Below, one piece after another: positions 33,353-40,581 of a stretch of 41,340 nucleotides of DNA. Location of the stretch: positions 1 through 41,340 of the forward strand of contig JADHRK010000003.1 of assembly GCA_016777435.1 (NCBI GenBank). The letters run 5' to 3'. The notes below the pieces were generated by a model. It saw nothing but the letters and a program-made list of their open reading frames with translations. It searched no databases and was not told where the DNA came from. Positions within the stretch are counted from its first letter, which is position 1; every line of letters begins with the position of its first letter. The translations under genes were made by a program, and so were the position numbers. Source of the DNA: Flavobacteriales bacterium. Lineage in GTDB: Bacteria; Bacteroidota; Bacteroidia; Flavobacteriales_D; Sanyastnellaceae.

Positions 33353-34177
33353 TTAATTCGGTTGAATGAATTTCCCGAAGAATGCATACAAAAGTAACGC
33401 GGCTTGCAATCCCAATCCGAATGCCCGGCCAAAAATTGCCACCACGATTCCCACAATTACAAGTCCCACCAAAAGCACCATTCGCTTGCGGTCGTATTGG
33501 GGTGTTTTGCCCCATCCTTTGAGGTCCATCATGGGGCGGTCGCTGATCATCCACCAGGGGATTAGTGTGGAACCGATGAAAACGGATGCCACAACCGTGA
33601 CCATTCCCCCAATGCCATACAAACCCCACGAACCAAACATCTCGTACTGAGCAGCCGTGAGCAAAATACCGATCCACCACAACGCACCGGCGGGTGCAGG
33701 CATTCCTCGAAACCCCGTTCCATCTGACCCGGCAGCGTATTCAACGTTGAATCGAGCCAAGCGCCAAGTCGCCGCCATGGCCATGGTCAAGGGCAAAAAC
33801 TTCAAGGCTGCTGGAATCGCGGGCGCCCACGCATGCAAAAACATCACGCCAGCAATGGCAGGAGTAACGCCGCTGGAAACCGCATCCGCGATGCTATCCA
33901 GCTGCAACCCCATCGGACCTTGGGTTCGGGTCCAGCGCGCGACGATCCCGTCCAGCAAGTCAAACAGCTGACCCGCCATCCAAATCATTGCCAACGCCAG
34001 CATCCCCCATCCGCGCTCGTCTTGGGCCAATGCGCCATATTCCGAGAACGAATCACCCGTTAAGTGCCCATTCACTGCCGCACCAAAAGGCCAAATGAAC
34101 AGCCCAATGATCACCAGCACACCGGACAACAAGTTGCCCATGGTCAATGCATTGGCATAATATTTATGAAGTCCCAT
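33353..34177 (-). CDS. pssA: CDP-diacylglycerol-serine O-phosphatidyltransferase
   Basis: This 274-residue membrane enzyme of the CDP-alcohol phosphatidyltransferase family has the signature D-G-x2-A-R-x8-G-x3-D-x3-D in LLDGIVARWTRTQGPMGLQL followed by DSIAD. About seven membrane helices are visible. It makes phosphatidylserine from CDP-diacylglycerol and serine, the route to phosphatidylethanolamine. The ATG at 34177 (MGLHKYYANALTMGNLLSGV) fits the family start; a frame from 34192 adds five residues. It is followed by purS on the same strand and divergent from tRNA-Cys. Other CDP-alcohol substrates are possible, but the family size and motif favour serine. Confidence 0.9.
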   Translation of the reverse strand: MGLHKYYANALTMGNLLSGVLVIIGLFIWPFGAAVNGHLTGDSFSEYGALAQDERGWGMLALAMIWMAGQLFDLLDGIVARWTRTQGPMGLQLDSIADAVSSGVTPAIAGVMFLHAWAPAIPAALKFLPLTMAMAATWRLARFNVEYAAGSDGTGFRGMPAPAGALWWIGILLTAAQYEMFGSWGLYGIGGMVTVVASVFIGSTLIPWWMISDRPMMDLKGWGKTPQYDRKRMVLLVGLVIVGIVVAIFGRAFGLGLQAALLLYAFFGKFIQPN

Positions 34178-34231
34178 GCCACGAAAGTACATTTCTCCGT
34201 CTAAGAATGTAACCTCCCTCCGTGGTTTTCG

Positions 34232-34239
34232 TATATTTG
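34232..34239 (+). promoter_or_regulatory. -7 promoter box of tRNA-Cys
   Basis: TATATTTG followed by C matches TAnnTTTG and ends 30 bases before the mature tRNA 5' end. No TTG at the normal distance upstream is obvious. Confidence 0.5.
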
Positions 34240-34269
34240 CTGTCCTGTTTGACGTAAATAGGATGTGAG

Positions 34270-34340
34270 GGTCCGATGGCCGAGTGGCTAGGCTCAGCTC
34301 TGCAAAAGCTGCTACAGCGGTTCGAATCCGCTTCGGACCT
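34270..34340 (+). tRNA. tRNA-Cys (GCA anticodon)
   Basis: This is a complete 71-base cloverleaf. The acceptor stem is GGTCCGA/TCGGACC with discriminator T. The D arm is GCC...GGC, the anticodon stem CAGCT/AGCTG has loop CTGCAAA (anticodon GCA), the variable loop is CTAC, and the T stem AGCGG/CCGCT has loop TTCGAAT. The CCA end is not encoded. Its last 14 bases plus two following bases recur at 40297-40312, so the gene appears to serve as an integration site. Confidence 0.97.
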
Positions 34341-34342
34341 CA
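34327..34342 (+). repeat. Left attachment core (attL) at the 3' end of tRNA-Cys
   Basis: TCCGCTTCGGACCTCA covers the 3' strand of the T stem and acceptor stem. A perfect copy lies 5,970 bp downstream at 40297-40312. Similarity starts abruptly inside the T arm and, with interruptions, continues through the adjacent terminator to 34393. Such repeats bound elements integrated by tyrosine recombinases into tRNA genes. Confidence 0.7.
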
Positions 34343-34356
34343 ACGAACAAAAAGAA

Positions 34357-34390
34357 AGCCCCGTTATCATTGCGATAGCGGGGCTTTTTT
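34357..34390 (+). terminator. Rho-independent terminator after tRNA-Cys
   Basis: AGCCCCGTTATC (34357-34368) pairs with GATAGCGGGGCT (34374-34385), with one T-G wobble and a 5-base loop ATTGC, then six T. It is a strong canonical hairpin. The stem is duplicated base for base at 40327-40355. Confidence 0.9.
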
Positions 34391-34392
34391 GA

Positions 34393-34418
34393 TGTTGTGT
34401 TCTTACCTGTTGTGCTTC
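34393..34418 (+). repeat. Short direct repeat inside the left island end
   Basis: TGTTGTGTTC (34393-34402) and TGTTGTGCTTC (34408-34418) recur 15 bases apart just inside the left boundary. They could be arm-type recombinase sites, but they resemble the right-end repeats only weakly. The rest of the gap to 34515 holds no gene. Confidence 0.25.
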
Positions 34419-34515
34419 AATGCCTATTACTTCTAGAAGCAAACGTCATTCAAAAACATGCCCGTACTGCAATTTTTTGTTAAGCTGCACGCATGCTGCG
34501 CATTCAATGAACAAC

Positions 34516-37500
34516 CTATGGGGTGACATTAGGGTCAGTATCATTGGGGTCAGTATTGTCGAGAACGTATCCAACTGGTTGAGTGCAAGCGACCACAGAT
34601 ATATCTGGATTCCCAAACCCATCGCCATCGAGATCTTGATAATAGGTGGCACCATTCGTTGGGTTCTCATCAACAAGATTATTGCAATTGTTATCCAGCC
34701 CGTCGCAAATTTCTATCCCATTGGGGTTAACATTCGAATCAGTGTCATCACAATCGTTGGCATTAGTCACATATCCAGCAGGGGAATCACAGAAATATAA
34801 TGATACGTTCGGATCACCGAACCCATCAGAATCTGCATCGATGTAATATAAAGTGGGTTCTCCCACAGTGTCATTATCATCGTCACAATCTCTGTAAAAG
34901 CTAACGCCGTCATCGTCTGCATCAATAATTTTTGTTGCATCATTTGGAAAGGCATCACCTGAATCACAAAAACCATCTCCATCCGAATCATCCCCGTCAT
35001 TTTGCACCACATAGACAGTGTCTGGTGTTAATGGGAGTGCAGTCAAATGGTTTGCAAAGAGAAAAGTAAAGTACATGGAGCCCAAAGCCGACACACCCGT
35101 TGTCGGATCTATGTAGTAACCAAGGGTTGAGCAGTCGTCACAACCATCGTCGTCAATATCCCCGCAAATATATGGGTCGGTATCATCAGGATCATTTGCG
35201 ATATAAGAAGTTGAATTATTTGTAGCAGAAGATCCTCCGGCTAAAACTAAAGCATATACTCCGTCACCATCTGCATCCGGATCACCACTATTACACAAAC
35301 CATCACCATCTATATCCGCATTTGAAATGATTGAATACAAATTCGTGTTAGCGTCGTAATCATAGCAATCATTGTTAGGGTCAAACTGCCCTGAGAGACA
35401 ATCGTCATAGCCATCACCGTCAGTATCTCCGCAAGAGTATGCATCGTAATCAAAGGGGTCTTCTGTATTCAGCCTTCCGTCCCCATCAATGTCATCATCC
35501 CCTGAATTACAGAGTCCATCCCCATCATAATCAGCCCCATCAAGAGCAACATTATACGCGCCACTCTGACAATCATCACATCCGTCATTATCCGTATCGC
35601 TGCAAACGCGATCGTTGTAGTCATCAGAATCAGCGGCATTGAGGGAGCCGTCACCATCGATATCGGGATCTTCCGTATCACAAATACCATCTGCATCCGT
35701 GTCAGTTCCATCATTTTCAGGATCAAAAACACCAGAATTGCAATCATCACAGCCGTCAGCGTCTGAATCTCCACAGACACCTAAAGAGTAATCATCAGGG
35801 TCTTGAGCATTTACAACGCTGTCATTATCAATATCGGGGTCACCGAAATCGCACAATCCGTCTCCATCGAAATCGTCACCATCATTCAATGGGGCATAGC
35901 TTCCTGAGAGACAGTCTTCACATCCATCATTGTCCACATCACCACAGACGTAAATATCTGAATCATCCGTATCAATGTCATTAGAAGCCCCGTCTCCATC
36001 GATATCATTATCTCCTAAATCACAAATTCCGCTGCCATTCGTATCGGTGCCATCATTAGCCATGTCAAACGAACCTGATGAGCAATCATCACATCCATCG
36101 AAATCTAAATCAGAACAAACATATTCGTTTAGTGGATCTGAATCTGCGTTATCAGAAACGCCATCATTATCATCATCTGTATCCCCCATATTGCAGATGC
36201 CATCCCCATCATAATCATCCCCATCATTTGAAACGTCAAATGACCCTGAACTGCAATCGTTGCAACCATCGGAATCGGCATCTCCGCAAAACTCTCCCGT
36301 GGGCAAAACGTTAGCAATGGCCAAATCCAACATTTCATTACTCACATCGGACGCTTCCTCACCAAAAGACTGGAAAACGACATCATTAAAGACAAAGTCA
36401 GCGAAACATCCATTATCATCTTGCAATGCATAACGCTCCAATAAAGCTGGCTTTGTATTGAATCGATCTTGGCCATCCAATTGAAAATTAACATCGCCAT
36501 GCTCTGGTAACGATGTAAAACTGATTGTTGAATTTCCGTTTACATTTAAAGCAATGTGGGGATTTTCAAACACTGCAGCAGTTGGCTGATAAAATTGTTT
36601 AGCATGCAGAGTAATTGGGGAAACACCTCCTGTTCGCTCCACCTGCACAATCGCATTTTTAAAGCCATAATCAACAGCAGTTTTAGCTGGTGAAACATCC
36701 GTAAGTTCAAATGGAATTGCTGTCGCCGTTAGCGATTCTCCAACAAATAAATTGTCAGATGAAGGTTCATTAAAAGTCACAGCATCAACCAACCAGTTGG
36801 ATTCCGCATATTGATCTTCAGTGCTTGAAAACGGAATTCGCCAGAAATATCCACACATGCCATTTTCTTGGAACGCATCTGACGTTGAGCAGACATCCGC
36901 AGCCATATCGTAACTGGGTAGAGTCAAACCATCAAAGCCATAATTACATGTTTCACATTCCCCTGTTTCCTGAAAGCAGTCGGAACAACTCCAATTCCAA
37001 TTCCAGGGCCAGTCTCCAAAGAAATCCTTGACGCAACACCATGCGCCCTCTACCCATGCCACTGCAGCCAAGGCACAGCTTCCGAGACTACTGAGGAATT
37101 CACTAACGTCATCAACACACAAAAATTCAACACCAAAGGCAGGTATAATATTTGCTCCGTCAACCCCAACATTGAAGTTCAAAGCATCAACGTCTAAATA
37201 GGTATCATATGAGTCTGTTCCTGTATTTTTCATATCGGGTGCAGACGTCACTAAATAAGGCTCGGGTACTACGTTTAACTCATATTGGCTGCAGTTCGTC
37301 TTGAGCTCAAAGTCGCCATCTATTGGCATGTCAATTACTGATGCCGTGGACCATTCATCAGTTGGATTCACCCTATATTCTACTTCCTCAGAAAATTGTA
37401 GTCTGACACGGACCTCTGGATCATATTCAACACCAAATTCATTTGTAATAGTAAAATGGGATTCCAAGTCTAAAAGATTGTACTCTACCCAAAAATCAAA

Positions 37501-38910
37501 GGGAGCCATATCAGACAAAGAAAAATCACCCCATGGTAAGCTAATCGATGGAACACTTGACGTCATATATGTCCAGACACTTATGCGCTCCCCATCTGAA
37601 AACCCTGCATCTTCTAGGAATTCGTTATCAGCCGTTTGTCTATTGTCTACCGCTAAAAGGGCTGCACATGCGTATGGGTTATTTGGCTGTGGGCCGGGGC
37701 CATCCGCCTCCGCTTCCTGACCCGGGTAATCGGGACATCCAAATTTCAATAAGTCCTCTAACATATCTAGATAGTTATGTCCTAGATCAAAATAAGGTAC
37801 AGGTTCTGCAGTTTGCGCCGATAAAACACCCGTAGCCCAGTTTGGGATATTCTCAACTATCTCATCATCAGGATAATCTAGTGTTAATGATAACCCCATA
37901 GGCCAATCCAGGGATAACTGAGGTGCCGTTGTAAACCAGGGCTCAGATGCGAAAAAAGGCACAACTTCTGACCCTAACATGTCCTCAAAAATGTCATCAA
38001 CAAATGGAACCCTTAGTTGACAGTGACGATACCAGTATTCCATGGGATCATATGAGAGTTCTCCCGCCTCAAGCTCAGCAAGACACGGTGCGAGAGACAT
38101 ACAGATGTTGGATGTGTATGTTCCGTCATAAGCGTTATTGTCTGAGTCTAAATCATATTCATAGCCATCATCAGAACCCCAGCTCGATGTGCAGCCCGGT
38201 ATTAAGCTCATATTTGAATTTTGAACGAGACCTAGGTCACCACTAAACCCATCAGCCCCAACATGCAGCAGGGTAGCTTCATAGGTTTCATCAAAATCAA
38301 AAAACGTATGCGCTTTTGAACCAAATGGCCCAAGGAATACATCTATGTCACTGCTCGCTGCAATCGTAAAAGATGTTTTTAGATCTTTCTCCAGTGTGGG
38401 GTTTGTTATTCCAAGCGTAGGAGTTCCGGCATATGCAGAATCAAGAGATACTGTAATAACATCTCCTCGATTGTATTCTGGAATGGATAAGGTTACACCC
38501 ATTGGGTAATCAATCGAAAATTGACCGTTTTCAACTTGATGTTGCATCCACATCGATGCGCCAAGCGTAAAGTCCATGTCAAAATCATAGCCAACAGTGC
38601 CCAGGTCACAGCAATTGAGCCCGATAGCATTCAAATCAATAACTTCTAAATCCATTTCCCAATTGAATGGATTGCTCCCTGACGACATGCCTAAGTCCGA
38701 AGTAAGGTCGTTCAGACTATAAGAAATACTCTCATCAAAATAAATTGTTGATGCCTGAAACGAAGAACCGCTGTCAAAAAATCCAATGTCGTTTCCAGTC
38801 AGGGAATATTGGTAATTCTTCACAAACTGACTATAGCATTCGGAACCCGTGAAGAAAGTCAATAGAGCGATAGTAAAAGCTCGCAGGGTACATATTTGTA
38901 AATTACTCAT
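34516..38910 (-). CDS. Giant secreted protein with thrombospondin type 3-like Asp/Cys repeats and a MopE-like tail
   Basis: This is a 1464-residue protein. The signal peptide runs to about residue 27 (FFTGSECYSQ). Residues ~28-870 are a large unrecognised region with scattered cysteines, including a cluster near 620-700 (CCVKDFFGDWPWNWNWSCSD, CFQETGECETC). Residues ~875-1328 hold seven repeat units of DxDxDG calcium-binding type with a CDDC pair. The C-terminus has CDGLDNNCNNLVDE and YYQDLDGDGFGNPD, resembling MopE-type metal-binding repeats. It stops at DPNDTDPNVTP without a T9SS sorting domain, so it may be truncated or use another export signal. It overlaps the 228-codon gene by 8 bases. 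The DNA is AT-richer than its neighbours. The function is unknown; an extracellular calcium-binding surface protein is likely. Confidence 0.9.
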   Translation of the reverse strand: MSNLQICTLRAFTIALLTFFTGSECYSQFVKNYQYSLTGNDIGFFDSGSSFQASTIYFDESISYSLNDLTSDLGMSSGSNPFNWEMDLEVIDLNAIGLNCCDLGTVGYDFDMDFTLGASMWMQHQVENGQFSIDYPMGVTLSIPEYNRGDVITVSLDSAYAGTPTLGITNPTLEKDLKTSFTIAASSDIDVFLGPFGSKAHTFFDFDETYEATLLHVGADGFSGDLGLVQNSNMSLIPGCTSSWGSDDGYEYDLDSDNNAYDGTYTSNICMSLAPCLAELEAGELSYDPMEYWYRHCQLRVPFVDDIFEDMLGSEVVPFFASEPWFTTAPQLSLDWPMGLSLTLDYPDDEIVENIPNWATGVLSAQTAEPVPYFDLGHNYLDMLEDLLKFGCPDYPGQEAEADGPGPQPNNPYACAALLAVDNRQTADNEFLEDAGFSDGERISVWTYMTSSVPSISLPWGDFSLSDMAPFDFWVEYNLLDLESHFTITNEFGVEYDPEVRVRLQFSEEVEYRVNPTDEWSTASVIDMPIDGDFELKTNCSQYELNVVPEPYLVTSAPDMKNTGTDSYDTYLDVDALNFNVGVDGANIIPAFGVEFLCVDDVSEFLSSLGSCALAAVAWVEGAWCCVKDFFGDWPWNWNWSCSDCFQETGECETCNYGFDGLTLPSYDMAADVCSTSDAFQENGMCGYFWRIPFSSTEDQYAESNWLVDAVTFNEPSSDNLFVGESLTATAIPFELTDVSPAKTAVDYGFKNAIVQVERTGGVSPITLHAKQFYQPTAAVFENPHIALNVNGNSTISFTSLPEHGDVNFQLDGQDRFNTKPALLERYALQDDNGCFADFVFNDVVFQSFGEEASDVSNEMLDLAIANVLPTGEFCGDADSDGCNDCSSGSFDVSNDGDDYDGDGICNMGDTDDDNDGVSDNADSDPLNEYVCSDLDFDGCDDCSSGSFDMANDGTDTNGSGICDLGDNDIDGDGASNDIDTDDSDIYVCGDVDNDGCEDCLSGSYAPLNDGDDFDGDGLCDFGDPDIDNDSVVNAQDPDDYSLGVCGDSDADGCDDCNSGVFDPENDGTDTDADGICDTEDPDIDGDGSLNAADSDDYNDRVCSDTDNDGCDDCQSGAYNVALDGADYDGDGLCNSGDDDIDGDGRLNTEDPFDYDAYSCGDTDGDGYDDCLSGQFDPNNDCYDYDANTNLYSIISNADIDGDGLCNSGDPDADGDGVYALVLAGGSSATNNSTSYIANDPDDTDPYICGDIDDDGCDDCSTLGYYIDPTTGVSALGSMYFTFLFANHLTALPLTPDTVYVVQNDGDDSDGDGFCDSGDAFPNDATKIIDADDDGVSFYRDCDDDNDTVGEPTLYYIDADSDGFGDPNVSLYFCDSPAGYVTNANDCDDTDSNVNPNGIEICDGLDNNCNNLVDENPTNGATYYQDLDGDGFGNPDISVVACTQPVGYVLDNTDPNDTDPNVTP
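34927..36288 (-). repeat. Seven tandem TSP3-like units (57 residues, 171 bp) with two expanded units
   Basis: Units 1-5 are each exactly 57 codons and start at 36288, 36117, 35946, 35775 and 35604. Consensus elements are CGDxDxDGCDDCxSGxF, NDGxDxDGDGxCD and DIDGDGxxNxxDxDD. Units 6 (from 35433, 89 codons) and 7 (from 35166, 80 codons) carry non-repeat insertions such as LVLAGGSSATNNSTSYI and GSMYFTFLFANHLTALPLTP. DNA identity between units is moderate, so the array is not recent. Confidence 0.85.
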
Positions 38911-39589
38911 ATCGATTTACAATTAAGTTTTTGAAATAATAGTTCACCTCATCAGCCGCTTTCTGCCCATAAGAAGCAGGATAAAAACTAACTATGGTGA
39001 TGAGGTGGTAGCCTTGTAATTCTGGCTCGTACCGTCCAATATCAAGCTCATTCCTAACCCACCATTCACCTTCATTCAAGTAGCGCATTGAATGCTGAAA
39101 GCCTCTGGCGTTTTGTTCAGGATAGTCCCGATTTGTCATTTCAACATATTGAATGTTAGGGTTCGAGGGGGCTGCATAATTTTTCTTTCGCTGAGCGTAA
39201 AACTGGAGCATATCATCACCATCCTGATATTGTTGAGGTATATCCTCTACCAGACCATCCATCATAATGAAGCTCATCCTCCGTGTCATATCTACATATC
39301 CTGGAAGATCCTCTGAATAACTGAATAATGGTATTACAGGGAGCGCAGCAGGCAAAGTAGCCTCAAGTCGTTTAGCCTCCTCGCTATGATCAGCAAAAGT
39401 GGGCAGATGATCAAACTCGAATAATACCTCTGTCTTGTCGTTCCCAGGTGAATTAGTCCTTGGAGGAACAGAGCGTCCTATAGGCTTCAAATTCGAAGTA
39501 CTAGAAGACTTTTTAGCTGGACGATTCGACTGTGCGGATACTTCGAAAGCAATCAATCCGAGCACAATTATTAAAGTGAAGTTTTTCAT
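38903..39589 (-). CDS. Secreted protein of unknown function, partner of the TSP3-like gene
   Basis: This 228-residue protein has a signal peptide (MKNFTLIIVLGLIAFEVSAQ). A low-complexity linker of Ser/Lys/Pro residues follows (~22-55; RPAKKSSSTSNLKPIGRSV), then a folded-looking region with aromatic and acidic residues (HLPTFADHSEEAKRLEATLP, FIMMDGLVEDIPQQYQDGDD). I recognise no domain and no T9SS C-terminal signal. An ATG at 39598 would add three residues before the basic start, and I prefer 39589. It is the first gene of a two-gene unit, with its end overlapping the next start by 8 bases. A sigma70-like promoter and short repeated boxes lie upstream. It may help export, anchor or mature the large protein, which is inference from arrangement only. 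Confidence 0.8.
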   Translation of the reverse strand: MKNFTLIIVLGLIAFEVSAQSNRPAKKSSSTSNLKPIGRSVPPRTNSPGNDKTEVLFEFDHLPTFADHSEEAKRLEATLPAALPVIPLFSYSEDLPGYVDMTRRMSFIMMDGLVEDIPQQYQDGDDMLQFYAQRKKNYAAPSNPNIQYVEMTNRDYPEQNARGFQHSMRYLNEGEWWVRNELDIGRYEPELQGYHLITIVSFYPASYGQKAADEVNYYFKNLIVNRYE

Positions 39590-39612
39590 GACTATCATAA
39601 TCTGCTGCTAAC

Positions 39613-39638
39613 CTAAGACTGGACATTAGTCGTCTTAG
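39613..39638. promoter_or_regulatory. Inverted and direct TAGAC boxes upstream of the island operon
   Basis: CTAAGAC (39613-39619) and GTCTTAG (39632-39638) form a 7-bp inverted repeat. TTAGAC recurs on the plus strand at about 39635 and 39646. All lie between the likely promoter and the start codon at 39589, where a regulator could act. The role is speculative. Confidence 0.25.
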
Positions 39639-39655
39639 ACATAATTTAGACGGGT

Positions 39656-39684
39656 AATATACGGCTTTCACTGACGCATAACAA
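39656..39684 (-). promoter_or_regulatory. Sigma70-like promoter of the island two-gene unit
   Basis: On the minus strand TTGTTA (39679-39684) is followed after 17 bases by TATATT (39656-39661). This is a near-classical -35/-10 arrangement, unlike the TAnnTTTG boxes of the host genes in this window. It lies about 65 bases before the start codon at 39589. Confidence 0.4.
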
Positions 39685-39832
39685 TCTTTTGTCTAATTCA
39701 ATGGTTGATGGGTGTTGTATACGTGTTGATGGTCCTTGGCTTCTAAGGCACTCGAGGACTCCCTTCACGTGCCAATCGGATGTACTCTTAAAAGGCCCCT
39801 TCAATCGTGTTTTCAGGGCGTTTGGGCGCGTC

Positions 39833-40141
39833 TCACTCCAAAATGGAAGAGGAGTCCATCACGGCCTCGTAATAAGCCTTGTCTCTTCGCTGACCATTGG
39901 ACTTGGCCTCATGGAAGCGCGCCTCGATATGGGCCTTTAAACGCTTCAGTTGGTGGTTGATGATGTCGTGACGCTCGCTAGCCACTGTTCGCACCAATTG
40001 TGTTTTTTGATTCCAGTGACTAGCCTTCTTCACTTCATACCCTGAACTCAAACGGTGTTGTCTTCCTCGACCTTCTGAGATGAGGAAGTGAATTTTTGCT
40101 GATGCTGATTTTCCAGGGCGTGTGAAATAAGATACCGTCAT
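39833..40141 (-). pseudogene. Truncated tyrosine integrase: arm DNA-binding domain only
   Basis: Reading from ATG 40141, 102 codons match the N-terminal arm-type DNA-binding domain of Bacteroidetes phage/ICE integrases: AKIHFLISEGRGRQHRLSSG, then YEVKKASHWNQKTQLVRT, then NHQLKRLKAHIEARFHEAK. The frame stops at 39833 after YYEAVMDSSSILE. The core-binding and catalytic domains (R...HxxR...Y) are missing, and the 230 bases beyond hold no continuing frame that I can recognise. Full-length relatives have about 400 residues. An upstream in-frame extension to 40264 has no family resemblance. The position beside the right att core fits an integrase remnant of an immobilised element. I base the family call on the GY/S-x-W-x-x-K pattern recalled for this domain. 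Confidence 0.7.
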
Positions 40142-40248
40142 GATTCTCGTGTAAACCGTTGTGCATACATGTCCTTTCAATGGACTTGAACACAATGGCA
40201 TTGGCTTCATCAATATCGCCCTGAAACCCAGCAATAGCAAGGAAAAAG

Positions 40249-40281
40249 TGTCAACAGAGCGCAAGGTTTGTCAACACAGCG
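40249..40281 (+). repeat. Direct repeat between integrase remnant and right core, candidate arm sites
   Basis: TGTCAACAGAGCG (40249-40261) and TGTCAACACAGCG (40269-40281) match at 12 of 13 positions, 20 bases apart. They lie between the integrase start and the attachment core. Paired direct repeats there are expected of integrase arm-binding sites. Confidence 0.45.
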
Positions 40282-40296
40282 AAAGCCGAAAATCCC

Positions 40297-40312
40297 TCCG
40301 CTTCGGACCTCA
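40297..40312 (+). repeat. Right attachment core (attR), displaced tRNA-Cys 3' end
   Basis: This is a perfect copy of TCCGCTTCGGACCTCA with no tRNA body upstream, so it is not a functional tRNA. The following 12-base linker has diverged, and then the terminator stem recurs. It ends the 5,970-bp island. From 40363 to 40581 I see no gene. Confidence 0.7.
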
Positions 40313-40326
40313 TCGTTAAAATGGAA

Positions 40327-40360
40327 AGCCCCGTTATCCGCAAGATAGCGGGGCTTTTTT
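40327..40360 (+). terminator. Second copy of the tRNA-Cys terminator
   Basis: AGCCCCGTTATC (40327-40338), loop CGCAA and GATAGCGGGGCT (40344-40355), then six T. The stem, including its T-G wobble, is identical to the copy at 34357, while all five loop bases differ. It follows the displaced tRNA end and has no gene to terminate. Confidence 0.88.
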
Positions 40361-40581
40361 GATCATGGCCTTTTCAAATGAGACATCTGACTCGTTGATC
40401 ATCCTAAAACAAGCGAAAAGGCTTGCGCAACGGCAGTCACCGTCTCAATTTTCTTCGCAAATGATCGGAATTCTGCAACTCATACCTCGCTACGATCCAA
40501 AGTTGATTTCCTGACAATCCGCTGACGGAGATGATAGAGGTAACCCGAAGCCAATGAGAAATATTTGCGAAAAACATTCAA

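Noticed and set aside
34440-34515. GTTAAGC near 34480 considered as an integron attC core
   Set aside because: No matching RYYYAAC partner or attC-like hairpin is found within 150 bases.
34927-36288. Regular 171-bp spacing suggested a CRISPR-like or satellite array
   Set aside because: The period is coding, the units translate to TSP3-like repeats, and there are no short identical repeats with unique spacers.
39689-39960. Plus-strand frames of 74-83 codons between the island genes and the integrase remnant
   Set aside because: They have no start context or domain, and part overlaps the minus-strand integrase remnant.
40297-40312. A second tRNA-Cys gene
   Set aside because: Only the 3' 14 bases of the tRNA plus two following bases are present; no D arm, anticodon arm or 5' acceptor strand lies upstream.
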